A stretch of 64,000 nucleotides of DNA from Mariannaea sp. PMI_226 (lineage: Eukaryota > Ascomycota > Sordariomycetes > Hypocreales > Nectriaceae): positions 5,084,001 through 5,148,000 of the forward strand of contig JANFOG010000001.1 of the NCBI GenBank assembly GCA_024336345.1, in the 5' to 3' direction. Both the position numbers and the translations under genes were made by a program. Numbering within the stretch: position 1 is the stretch's first letter; each line of letters opens with the position of its first letter. Below the pieces are notes generated by a model. It was not told the origin of the DNA, did no database searches, and saw only the letters and a program-made list of their open reading frames with translations. Positions 9,925 through 19,880 of this stretch are shown here, one piece after another.

Positions 9925-12086
9925 TCAAGGACGGCGATGGAGATTGTGTGCATTGCCAGCTCCGGATAACAGCTTGCACCTTTCAGCATGATCCCCCGGA
10001 ACGCCAGGCAGCTAACAGCACAACCAGCGGCGGAGTGACAAACGGTACGAGTAGCACAGCCAATGGCACCATCAATGGCACAACCAAATGCGCCGACAGT
10101 GCCAACAGCACCACAACCAATACTACTACTACCACCACCACAACCACAACCACCGGAGGCGGTGACGATCGTCCTGTCTCACTTGATGAAAGCAGAGGGA
10201 AAAAACGAAGCCGTAAAGAATCAAGAGATGATGCTCGAACGCTCATCTCTGATACACCGTCAATCCAGTCGTCCTACCTTTCGACCTCGGAGACGCGTGC
10301 ATCTGGCGATAGCGGTTACCACCCACAACACTCATCGGTGGTTATGCCAGAGCTTGTCTCCGGTCTAGCTGGACCCAATCCGCTACACGGGACCCTGGGA
10401 TGTATGACAACCCGTTTTTCAGAGCTGTACGGCCTGGGCAGTGACATGGAGCCCATTCTAATGCGCCATCGGCCGTACGATCCAGTCACTCATGAGTTCA
10501 GCCAGGAAACGCACGCCATACGCAGGGTGCTTGAGCGCGATGAGGGCCAAGAGTATCCCGTGACCTTCCATCTAGCTGGGGATGACAAATCTGTCGACTC
10601 TGACCTGACGCATTCTCTCGTAGAGTCCATCGAGGATTGTGTGCGCCCTCACGGACCAAGCCTCGTCGAGTTGTTCTGGCGCCACGTTCAGCCGTGTTAT
10701 CCCTTGCTTTCCAAGGAAGCATTTGCTACCGTTTACAGTCGGTCGTACCGCTACATACCCCCTGCCCTGCTCGGCACCGTCTATCTGTCTGCTCTTCGCT
10801 GGTGGACGTACGACCCGCAGTTGTCAATTCGCACACCACCTAATGCTGCGGTCCTCCGTGATGCCCTTCAATCGACTCTGATGTCATCGTACCATCGTCC
10901 GAAGCTCTGCTCAATCCAGGCCTGTCTTCTGCTGCTGCAGTGCCAACCCGAAGACCCCCTTAACCCAGATCATACCTTCCAATGGGGCCTCACCTGTCAG
11001 GCACTAGCCATCGGTCAGTGCCTCGGCCTTCACCTGGATGCTGATAGCTGGGCTATCCCGCAGTGGGAGCGCAACCTTCGCAAACGCCTCAGCTGGGCTC
11101 TCTACATGCAGGACTGCTGGACTGCGGTTGCGTACGGACGCCCGTTACACATTCACGCCGATGACTGGACCGTTCAAGACCTCACTCCCGCAGACTTTAC
11201 CGATTGGGATAGTGAGGGATACCTCCCAACGCCAGGACCGGATGATGACCGCAAGTCTATTGCATCCACAGGCATGAACCAATTCATCCTTATGGCGCGT
11301 CTTACAAAAATTCTCGCAGCCGTATATAGGGAATTTTATACAGCACGAACAAGCCGAGAGCAGAACACTGTTGTGCTTTTTGAAAAAGCCAGACCCTTTT
11401 TTGACATGCTGAATACTTGGTATAGCAGTATGCCCCCAACGCTTCAGATGAATGTCGTTTATCAAAGAAAGTTGTGTTTCCATGGCTTCCTCCATTTCTC
11501 CTATTACGGTGTAGCAATGACTCTTCTCCGGCGGCTTATCCGATCTACTGCTCTCCCACCGCGTTGCACTGATGACCGTGTTCTCTGCGAGATCCGGCAA
11601 ATCGCTCTGCAGACAGCCCAAAGCGCCATCAGCTTCGTGACAAGTCTTCGACCGGACCACCTTGAAGCATTTTGGTACTTTACTTCACCCTACCTATTTT
11701 CCTTACTCGGCTCTTTCACCACTCTACTCCTTGTTACATCCTTATCATCCCAGGAACACCACTTCTGGCAAGAGACTTTAAATTCCTACCTTTGGAACCT
11801 ACGTATGATGAGCAAGAGCCATGAGCCCATGCAGTACGCGGTGAATCGTCTCGAAGGCTCCATCTTGCGAGGCCTGGAACATGCTCTGGCAGTAAATCTG
11901 AACGAACCACTTAACGATAAGATTAACCCAATGATGAGCAACTATGCTTCTGATGTCTATCAGTATACCGATTTTGGTGACTGGGATCTGGCTGGAGGAG
12001 TCAATGGGGCATATGATATTCTCAGCGGGATAGCTGTACAGCCAGATCCAGCTACCATCATCCCAACGAGAGAGGATTTAGGATGA
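9819..12086 (+). CDS. Zn2Cys6 transcription factor, Dal81/TamA-like
   Basis: Nuclear transcription factor of 755 residues in one exon. The zinc cluster has Cys at 24, 27, 34, 43, 46 and 53, preceded by a basic stretch. A low-complexity Asn/Thr/Ser linker follows, including a poly-Thr run encoded by an ACC/ACT repeat (about 10117-10153). The middle homology (fungal_trans) domain starts near E-L-F-W-R-H-V-Q-P and contains the hallmark G-L-H-L-D. The segment ELYGLGSDMEPILMRHRPYD and the region around GRPLHIHADDW are what I associate with the Dal81/TamA group, co-activators of nitrogen-catabolic genes. That family assignment is from memory and moderate; the Zn2Cys6 class is certain. Translation may be damped by the overlapping upstream frame at 9733. 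Confidence 0.85.
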   Translation: MEIITPLDYQTNARKRQRRSLRPCDACRKRKTRCVIKDGDGDCVHCQLRITACTFQHDPPERQAANSTTSGGVTNGTSSTANGTINGTTKCADSANSTTTNTTTTTTTTTTTGGGDDRPVSLDESRGKKRSRKESRDDARTLISDTPSIQSSYLSTSETRASGDSGYHPQHSSVVMPELVSGLAGPNPLHGTLGCMTTRFSELYGLGSDMEPILMRHRPYDPVTHEFSQETHAIRRVLERDEGQEYPVTFHLAGDDKSVDSDLTHSLVESIEDCVRPHGPSLVELFWRHVQPCYPLLSKEAFATVYSRSYRYIPPALLGTVYLSALRWWTYDPQLSIRTPPNAAVLRDALQSTLMSSYHRPKLCSIQACLLLLQCQPEDPLNPDHTFQWGLTCQALAIGQCLGLHLDADSWAIPQWERNLRKRLSWALYMQDCWTAVAYGRPLHIHADDWTVQDLTPADFTDWDSEGYLPTPGPDDDRKSIASTGMNQFILMARLTKILAAVYREFYTARTSREQNTVVLFEKARPFFDMLNTWYSSMPPTLQMNVVYQRKLCFHGFLHFSYYGVAMTLLRRLIRSTALPPRCTDDRVLCEIRQIALQTAQSAISFVTSLRPDHLEAFWYFTSPYLFSLLGSFTTLLLVTSLSSQEHHFWQETLNSYLWNLRMMSKSHEPMQYAVNRLEGSILRGLEHALAVNLNEPLNDKINPMMSNYASDVYQYTDFGDWDLAGGVNGAYDILSGIAVQPDPATIIPTREDLG
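10117..10153 (+). repeat. ACC/ACT trinucleotide repeat encoding poly-Thr
   Basis: In-frame triplet repeat inside the disordered linker of the regulator; a likely site of length variation between strains. Confidence 0.75.
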
Positions 12087-12875
12087 CAGATCAACCATAT
12101 AACCACGATTCCACTATGACAGCTGTATATTTTTTTTATTTTTATTTTGTTTTATTCTCTTCAGGGGGAAGGTCCTTTATCCGACGCAGGTGGAGTTAGA
12201 TGGGAAATGAAGAATGTCAAACCATTCTGCGCAACATACAACCGGCATGAACAACATTTGGTCTTGGGAGTCTTGGCGTCTGATTCGTTTGATCTGACAC
12301 CCAGTTCGAAGAGCACTTACTCAGTCTCACCACTTCAACGGGGTCATCATACCAGCCGAATTTCGGCAGTGTCCATCAATTGAGGCACATAAAGTAGCGT
12401 TAGTCATTCCAATAATCCTTTACAGCTACACGAAATTTCGTCCCAAAGTGATATCAACACGAGCAGCGGTTTGACTAAAGAGTTCAGAGAAGATACTCTG
12501 CGCTCTATTGACCCATCTGTAATGGTGGTCTTGGAACAGAACGAAACATTCACATCAGACAGACTATGGGACTAAGCATGAATTACGAAACGAATGGCCA
12601 GAGATGGATGGGTTTTGAGTAAGCCTGATCAAATCCCCCTTGGGCAAGACCCGGGTAGTTTCGATTCTGAATAGAAGCGACGATTGCGGATTTTACGTGC
12701 GAAAGACTTGATTTACTCAGCAAGCTAATGTTGTGCTTTCAAGCTGTGAATCATTATGAGGTGGACTGCCGCAACAGAGCGATGCCTATGCAACTTGCTC
12801 AACTTTGATTATACTATGACCTACTGCTAACCTGTGTTTGGTTTCTAGGCAGACACTGATATGAAATGAAGTATG
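12087..12875. other. Intergenic region 3' of the regulator
   Basis: Contains the presumed 3' untranslated part of the regulator (T-rich at 12128-12152). No gene is recognisable. Confidence 0.55.
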
Positions 12876-13397
12876 CTACTGAGGCGGCCACTCGTAATTC
12901 GGTTCGACATGATAAATCTCGTTCCATGTCATCTCGAAATAGGCCTGAGTTGGGGCTTGCTCTCCCTCTTGGTCGCCCGTCACCGCCCACTGCGTGTCTT
13001 TTCGTGATGCGTTCTCGAATTGGGTCTTCTGGGGCTGCGCTATCTCACCAGAAAAGGTCTGCGCCCAGGGCTTTAGGACGGTGTGGTCTCTTGGGCATAG
13101 CCACGAAATGAACCTGCTAGGGGTTGATTGCACGATTTCAACTTGGGGTTTGGGCTCGGGCCCTGCAGCGGGCAATGGTTCCGGATGTTCGTCCAAGCCA
13201 AACAGTGGCTCTAGAGGCTCAGGTTCGTATGTCGTCTCAGCCCGGAGGCCTCTGTAGCCATCTCCTAGGGCTTTATGCGTGAATCGAAGCGAGTATCCGA
13301 TCCCAATCATCCTAATTCCATTTCCGGTCCGTCCGAACGGCGAGTTAGACTCTGGTGGCCTGCTGCTCAGGTCTTTAAGACATGAATAAAGCTTCAT
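12876..13397 (-). CDS. Hypothetical protein (orphan ORF)
   Basis: Single-exon frame of 173 codons with an ATG at 13395-13397. I do not recognise it. The N-terminal part has an RFTHKALGDG segment; the middle is rich in Pro and Glu (Y-E-P-E-P-L-E-P-L, then A-G-P-E-P-K-P); the C-terminus is acidic-aromatic. No signal peptide, membrane helix or catalytic motif is visible. The length and the lack of simple-repeat composition favour a gene over chance, but no splice signals or promoter marks help. It could also be the end of a longer, degraded gene. Confidence 0.35.
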   Translation of the reverse strand: MKLYSCLKDLSSRPPESNSPFGRTGNGIRMIGIGYSLRFTHKALGDGYRGLRAETTYEPEPLEPLFGLDEHPEPLPAAGPEPKPQVEIVQSTPSRFISWLCPRDHTVLKPWAQTFSGEIAQPQKTQFENASRKDTQWAVTGDQEGEQAPTQAYFEMTWNEIYHVEPNYEWPPQ

Positions 13398-14049
13398 GAT
13401 ATACCGACTATACCTTTCTCTCTTTGACTTTTATCTTGGAATAATGAAGCTTCTGTTTGTTTGAGGGGTTTTTTTTGCTGTTTCTTGTTTCTTGGTTTTC
13501 GCAAATAAAGTGCCATTCACTTCCTCTTGTTAGGGACCTATTTGATATATATATCGTGTTGAGGCTCAAGGAAATATTTGAAAAATTACACACGAGATTT
13601 CGTTGGCATACAACACGAGACACAATGCGCTTGAGGCAATAACCAACCAATGCTGCCTTTCATATATTCAAGGTCTTTTGGTTAGCTTGATCACCCTTTG
13701 AGTCCAGACAAAGAGAATTGCGTACAGTCAGAATGGACTTGTTCCACAAAACTTCAGTCCCTCTTTGTTTCAATCAATACAAGACTTGGAACTGTTTCTT
13801 CATTCTTCAGTATGCATTGATTTGTACAATTATTCAAAGGGAACTCAGAAACAAGGGCAAATCATCATTGAAGAAGGGAACGGAACACAACTGAAGGTTC
13901 ATGGGAAATGTAGTATTCCTGGAGATTATGGGACGAATCAAAATAATGGCATCATGGCTCTATGAACTGGCCTCTGCCTCAGGCTCGAGGAGAAAATCGA
14001 CTCTTGAGCCCTATTATACAACAAAATTAAATCGCATTGAATTAGATAT
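13398..14049. other. Intergenic region
   Basis: AT-rich spacer between the orphan ORF and the 3' end of the transporter. No supported gene. Confidence 0.55.
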
Positions 14050-16292
14050 TCACAGATGCTCCTCGGAGTGCTCAATGGCGTGAGCCTTGTCACCAGACTT
14101 GGCAAGATCGTCAGTGCTGAGGGCTCGGTCGTGAACATAGCCACTAGAAGGATTTGTTAGTTGGAGAACATGGAGTGGGAACATGAGGAAAGTAGACATA
14201 CAAGATGACGTCGATTTCGTCGAGGGTGCGACCCTTGGTCTCGGGTAGGAAGAAGAAGCTCCAGAGAGAGGCCAGAAGCATCCAGCAGGCGAAGAAGAAC
14301 CAGGTTCCGTAACCGAACGACTTGAAGATGTAGGGCAAAGCCTTGGTGATTACGAGCTGCATAGCCCACTGGCAAAGGGCGGCATAGGTACCCGTCAAGT
14401 TTCGCAGAGCGCCGGGGAAGATTTCGGCAGCGACAATCCAGGGGATACCGTTGAGGCCAAAAGACCAGCTGGAGGAGAATGGTTAGCTATTTTCTTTCTT
14501 CTTTCTCTCTTTCATTGAAAGGGATGAGGGGAGGGGGGTTGGATCCTGCTTACAAGACAGAGTAGATCATGATCATGGCAGTAGCAGCCTTTCCGCCAGC
14601 GGCTGTAGAGCTTGATAGCTTATCACCGGCAGCAATAATGTCGGCAGGATGACCAATCTTGACGTAGACGCCGACGATCCACAAGCAGAGAGAGCAGGCG
14701 ATGGAGGAGATGATGGTCGGGTTGCGTCGTCCCCAGACATCAATCAAAGCACCGTAGAAGATGATTGATGCAACAGCTGCAGATTCCTTGTTAGCTTATA
14801 TGGAATATTTGTTGGGTATCACAAGCTGCAAAAAGGATCTTACCCTTGACAAGTCCATAAATGCCGGTGTAAAGAGAGACATCGCTGATGCCTAGAGAGC
14901 CAAACAGCGTGGGAGAGTAGTAGTTGATGGCTAGTCACGTTAGTCTCATGATGTCCATTGAGTGTCTATATGAGGAAGTAGGGGTTTTAGTACCAGCAGC
15001 ACCAGACATGTTCTGTAGAGTAAACGCGCAGAGCACAAGAACCACACGATTCCACATGCCCTTGCGAGACAATTCGGCGAGGGCTCCGCGGAAAAAGGCC
15101 CAGGGTCCAGTTCCATACTTGGCAGCAACGGCAGCTTCCTCTGAGAGACGGGAGCGAATCATTTGCAAGTCCTCTTGGAGATCTATATGCGTTCAGGGAT
15201 TGTCAGTAAAAAAGCGACAGTGGCACGTGGGAGGGAAAGAAAAGACTCTGTGTCTTTGGACAGATATTGGTAAAAGTTTCGACTCACAGGTATGGTCACG
15301 AGGAAGATTTCGCAGGCTCTCGAGAGCTGTAGTCGCATCTTCCTCTCGGTTCTTACGCATCAGCCACAGAGGACTCTCGTGTAGGAAGAAGCCTCCGATG
15401 AAGAGAATGCCTGCAGGGATGATCTGGACGGCCATGGGCACCCGCCAGCTGATAGACGAAGTCGGGTCCATGTGCTGATTGATGCCATAGTTGATCCAGA
15501 AGCCAATCAGACTACCAGTTTGGTAGGCGACTTCGAATAGGCCGGTGAGGATACCTCGGATGGAGACGATGGATAACTCGGCGATGTAGCTGGGCACTGT
15601 GGCGGTGATGGCACCACATGCGATACCGGTGAGAATGCGTCCAGCGTCTGGAAAAGAAGGGAAAGAAATTGTGAGCGTCTATTCTGAATATCTCGCCGAA
15701 AGCGTAAGGGGGGAAGTTTCTTGAACATATTTTTACTTACAGATGTGGGATAAGTGGCCAGTGGAAGCTGTCATGAGGATGGCTCCGACGAGGAATACAA
15801 CCACATTAGCCTGGAGGGCCCATTTTCGGCCAATCTTTTCCGTGACTGTTTGGGAAATAAAATAAATTGGTTAGTTGATACTGCAACTGCAGAGAGGCAG
15901 GGAACAGAAGTAGAAATAAGATTCAAGTCCCAGGACGTACGCAAAAAGCAGAAGATGGCGCCGAAAAAGGCTCCAGCCTGGAAAGCGGAGGTGATGTTGG
16001 ATGAAGTGTCGGCGGAGGTTTTCGGGTCAATGTTGAAGTCGGTCTTGAAACTTGCCCGCGCAATTGTGGTGCCAATAAAGGCAGAGTCATAGCCGAAACT
16101 ATTCACAGCCAAAGTTAATAAGGTATAAAGCGACAAAAGACAAAGACATAAAATTAAAATAAAAGAAAAAGACAAAGAATTGTTTCCTTACAGCAGAGAT
16201 CCTGTGGCAATGATGGATGCCTCCGTGTACAGGCGCCAATTGTACACCTCCTTGGGGGTTGGTCGATCCTCGACAGCGCGGAAGCCACCCAT
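14050..16292 (-). CDS. MFS sugar-porter family transporter, quinate-permease-like
   Basis: Twelve-helix plasma-membrane transporter of 527 residues. Nine exons close in phase: 16292-16192, 16098-15941, 15845-15741, 15647-15288, 15182-14994, 14930-14844, 14776-14554, 14468-14202, 14143-14050. The start follows the pattern of fungal quinate permeases (E-D-R-P-T-P-K-E-V-Y-N-W-R). Other marks are L-F-G-Y-D-S-A-F-I-G-T-T across the first splice junction, E-K-I-G-R-K in the helix 2-3 loop, GRRNP in the second half and PETKGRTLDEID after the last helix. QutD/Qa-y proteins import quinate and shikimate, but close relatives carry other sugar acids or polyols, so the substrate is uncertain. The next two upstream genes on the same strand are a DapA-family aldolase and a Zn2Cys6 regulator. 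The intron density is the highest in the window. Confidence 0.88.
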
Positions 16293-16841
16293 TGTTGATG
16301 ATTATACTTGGGCAATGGTTTGATCTATTCGATTGCCTATCCGCTTGTGATCGAAGTGGAGAGTAGCTTCTGACGGAATGCAACGAAAACACCCCTTTGC
16401 GGGGGAATGCAGATATTTATCCTAAACCTCGAGTCCAACCCCATGGGATGGATTGCCCGACGGTTCTTGACGGTACCACGGGGGGTGGGAAGCTTGAGAA
16501 TCCGGGGTGAGGTGTGTAAAGGCGATTCCTAGGCCGATCGCTCGCTCGCTTGGAGAAGAGAGTCAAAGCCAGCCTTCCAAAGCAGGGGGGATGAGGGATG
16601 AGGAGGGGGGTGGTCCTGGAAACAATTTTTTTTTCTTCCTCCGTCTTTTTACTGAGTATGGGTTGCAGAAGCTGAGTTGATGCTATTAAGTGACTAACTA
16701 ATTCGTAGGCCATGGCGAACCGGAGCCGTGAGATGGCGAGGGGAAAAGCAGCCGGGGGGCGTTGGGTTAGTGTAGGTAGTAGTGTGGTGGGGAAGGGAGA
16801 GAGAAATCTGGGGGATGGCACCAATATTTTTTTTCGTCCAA

Positions 16842-17018
16842 GTGGGGGAGGAGGAGGAGGAGGAGGAAGAAGAAGAAGAGGAGCAGGGCGGGAGTTGGAG
16901 AAGACGAGACTTGTGAATGGGTGTGTGCGTGTGTGTCAAACGGCATTGAAGTGCGGGAAACCTGGGGGAGATGGCATCCAGAGGAGAGAGGAGAGGAGAG
17001 GAGAGGAGAGGAGGGGGG
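16842..17018. repeat. Purine-rich simple repeats (GGA)n and (GGAGA)n
   Basis: Two strand-asymmetric purine tracts, about 16842-16883 and 16980-17018, in the transporter promoter region. Such mirror-like tracts can form triplex or G-rich structures; no function is shown. Confidence 0.75.
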
Positions 17019-17436
17019 TGGGGACAGCGGAGGACAAGGGGGATGCTCATCACGAGACGGAATCATTCTTTGTTCACTCAGCGCCTGATTCTATCCATCA
17101 TCATCATCCATCCATCCGTCGTCGAGGCGAGCAAAGGGGTGTTTTTGTTCGCTTGCCGTTGGCTTGCTGGCGATGTACAGATGAGTCGTCGCGAGGGATG
17201 TGTAAGTGAGCGAACGTGCTGGGTAAGTGACAAGGAGGAGTTATCCGAGAAGAGAAAGGTTACGCACCCGACATGCGAACCGATATGCGACCCAGTTTAC
17301 CACCTTTGATTGGAGGAAATTCCCCCCGGGCGGCTTAGTGGCGGGAACGCAGTGGAAGGGAGGGCAGGGGTTGGAGGAGAATGAGCCGGATAATACATTA
17401 TGATGATAATGGGCCCTTACCCAACTTAACTGAAAG

Positions 17437-17454
17437 CCCCCCCCCCCCCCCCCC
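17437..17454. repeat. Poly(C) tract of 18 bases
   Basis: Uninterrupted C homopolymer, rare in fungal DNA. Length in the assembly may be imprecise. Confidence 0.85.
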
Positions 17455-18120
17455 AAAACACAAACCCCGAGATCAACCAACGCCACAAGCTCGGGAAAGG
17501 CGAACGGCGGAGGGGGCCAGTACCAGTGACAGCCGCTTTGACAGCCCTCAGCTAAGGAAAAAGCGTACATATCTCTGGCAGTGATGGGGCGTGGCGAAAT
17601 GCATTGTGGGGTTTGCTGTTTCGTGACATCCCACTGCTTGTCCCGACTGACTCGAGTCCAGCAGCAACAGCAACCACATCTCGGGAGTCATGACACTGCA
17701 ATACGTGCCAAGTAGCGAGGTTCTGCTACTAACTATTACGTCAAGGCTTTCGAAAATCTCTTCCTGTAATACTATACTGTACCTTTTCTGTGCATCGCAT
17801 CCAGCATCCTATCTAATACCAAACGAACGACATCCATCTGTAGTGCAGACAGACTGCTTTTACAACGCAATTGAACAGGTCTGATCCTTTCATACAACCC
17901 ATTCACCACACAGAATGGTTACTCTCATTCCTCCTCAGAGAGCTCTTTGCTTCACACGTGCTTGAGTTTCCTCATCTCACATTCATTGTAGTATGGCCTC
18001 ATGGTTATAGGGGGCATCTATACATGTCTATAGTTACATATCGGCTCCTACCTCCACCGCCAGCTCTACCTCCCTACCTATATATTACCAAAAGCAAAAC
18101 TCTGTCAACATATTGATAGA

Positions 18121-19184
18121 TTAATATACTCCCCGCTTGCCCAGTCCTTGCTCAACAGCACCAAGCGGCTCCACCACCTTGAGGACCCATGCCTGCTTGC
18201 TCTCGTCGCTGTACTTGGGGTAAGGCCGTCGGCAGTGACAGCTCTCTAGCGGGTAACCTCGCAGCTTGGCCACCACCCACTTGGTGCCGTTGATACCACC
18301 CTTGCCGAAGCCCCATTCCGCCTTGGCCAGTTCCAGCTGTGCAGCCTCGGCCGCTTGCAGCTTCCCAGCCTTGTACAGGTCGTAGATTTGGAGGCAGGCC
18401 TTGGGGTACAGGTTGGCCACTCCCGTAATGACTCCAGTGCTGCCTACCGACAGCGCGGGCACGAGCCAATCACTCTGACCGGCCAGAGCCGCAAAATCCT
18501 CCGGCTTGTACTGCGCTCTCACACGAGCAACCTTGGCGATGCCGCCGCAAGTAAGCTTCACACCCACAATGTTGGGGTGCTGGCCCAGACGCTCTAGCAT
18601 CTCTGAGTTGACGTCTAGGCCAGCAACAACTCCAGGGAAATTGTAAATGACGACAGGGAGAGGGCTGGCGTCGGCTAGCTCCTCAAAGAAGGCCACAATG
18701 GCATCTTGGGTCATGGCGAAGTGGAAGTAGCTGGGAACAAGAACAAGAACGTAGTCGGCGCCAGCTTCCTTGGCCAAATGTGTCTCGGCAATAACATCTC
18801 TCGTCGAGTGACCAGAAGTTCCTAGGGTAATAGGCAGCAGAGGACGCCCGACTTGGGCCGCAATCTCACGGGTCATCTGTATCAACTGTCGCTTCTCATC
18901 TGCAGAAAGGGTCACCGCTTCTCCGTTGGTTCCAGCAATCACAACTGCGCACGGTTAGCGGCCTTGCCATTCTCGAGCAAAGGGGACCAGGGGAAGGAGG
19001 AAGGGGGGGAGGGTTTGGCGTCGTACTCACTTCCATCAAGCCCAGAGCTGATCAAGAACTCAAGGTGCTGCTTCTGAAGATTCCAGTCAATCGATTGCGT
19101 GGCATCATCGCGGAACCAAGTCAATGATGGAACATGGACGCCAGGCGGGTATGCCTTGCTCCTGACAGCACTAATTGAACCCAT
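18121..19184 (-). CDS. Class I aldolase of the DapA/NAL (dihydrodipicolinate synthase-like) family
   Basis: TIM-barrel lyase of 325 residues from two exons (19184-19031, 18944-18121; 86-nt intron). The phosphate/carboxylate-binding loop GTNGEAVTLS starts near residue 56. The conserved Tyr is in Y-N-F-P (Tyr152) and the Schiff-base Lys in G-V-K-L-T (Lys181). Fungi do not use the diaminopimelate route to lysine, so these enzymes are expected to cleave or form 2-oxo acids (for example 4-hydroxy-2-oxoglutarate or 2-keto-3-deoxy sugar acids) in catabolism. There is no mitochondrial targeting peptide; the N-terminus reads P-P-G-V-H-V-P-S-L-T, as in other fungal members. It lies between a quinate-permease-like transporter and a Zn2Cys6 regulator on the same strand. 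The exact substrate is not predictable here. Confidence 0.87.
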
Positions 19185-19880
19185 TGTGTCTGACCGGTTT
19201 TTGTTGTTGCTTTGATTCTTTTTTTTTTGTTCTTAGATAAGATTTGATTCGAGACAAACAACTGCGGAACCAACAGCATAAAACACGAACTGGAAATTGG
19301 TTTTTATGAATGAATAGAGACGAAGACAAGCCCAAAATCCAATGTGGGAATAACGGTCAAGATATTCCGTAACTTCGCGACTTGTCCCCACGGGAGAGAC
19401 TCCATCAGCGACAGACTCCATAAAACTTGATTGGGATTGCATGACAATCTACTCCCATCTTGAATCAGCTTGGAATTGATGGGCGACCAATTCAATCCTG
19501 CTGCCACCCAACTGGTGCTGGTTTTGTGCGGGGAAAACGCGCTGTTGGAGAAGTGCTCGAAGACACCAAAAAACCCGATCGGCACGAACAGTGTGTGTGG
19601 GGGTGGGGGCGTCGAGCCGACAGGTTAGCGAGTCTAGCAGGGATAGTTTTGCAATAAGCCATGCATTTCCCCCCCGCTTTCGATCCGAGAGTCTGGGGAT
19701 TGAGGGCCCAATGATCGTTGCTAAATCCTTGACAGCACATGGCCATAAGCTATCTGCACTCCGTCTTTCGCGAGGTCTCGTGGTGTGTGTAGTCCAAGGT
19801 GTAGCAACCTTTGGGGGTAATTTCTCCTCGGACGGAGCTTACTCTGATATTTCACTCTTTGTGGCAGGCAATTAATCTCA
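19185..19880. other. Intergenic region
   Basis: Promoter of the aldolase and 3' flank of the regulator. No supported gene. Confidence 0.55.

Larger units (their letters stand above)
16293..18120. other. Intergenic region with purine/pyrimidine tracts
   Basis: Promoter side of the transporter and 3' side of the aldolase. No gene found. Contains the GGA/GAA-rich tract 16842-16883, the GGAGA repeats 16980-17018 and an 18-base C run at 17437-17454. Confidence 0.6.
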
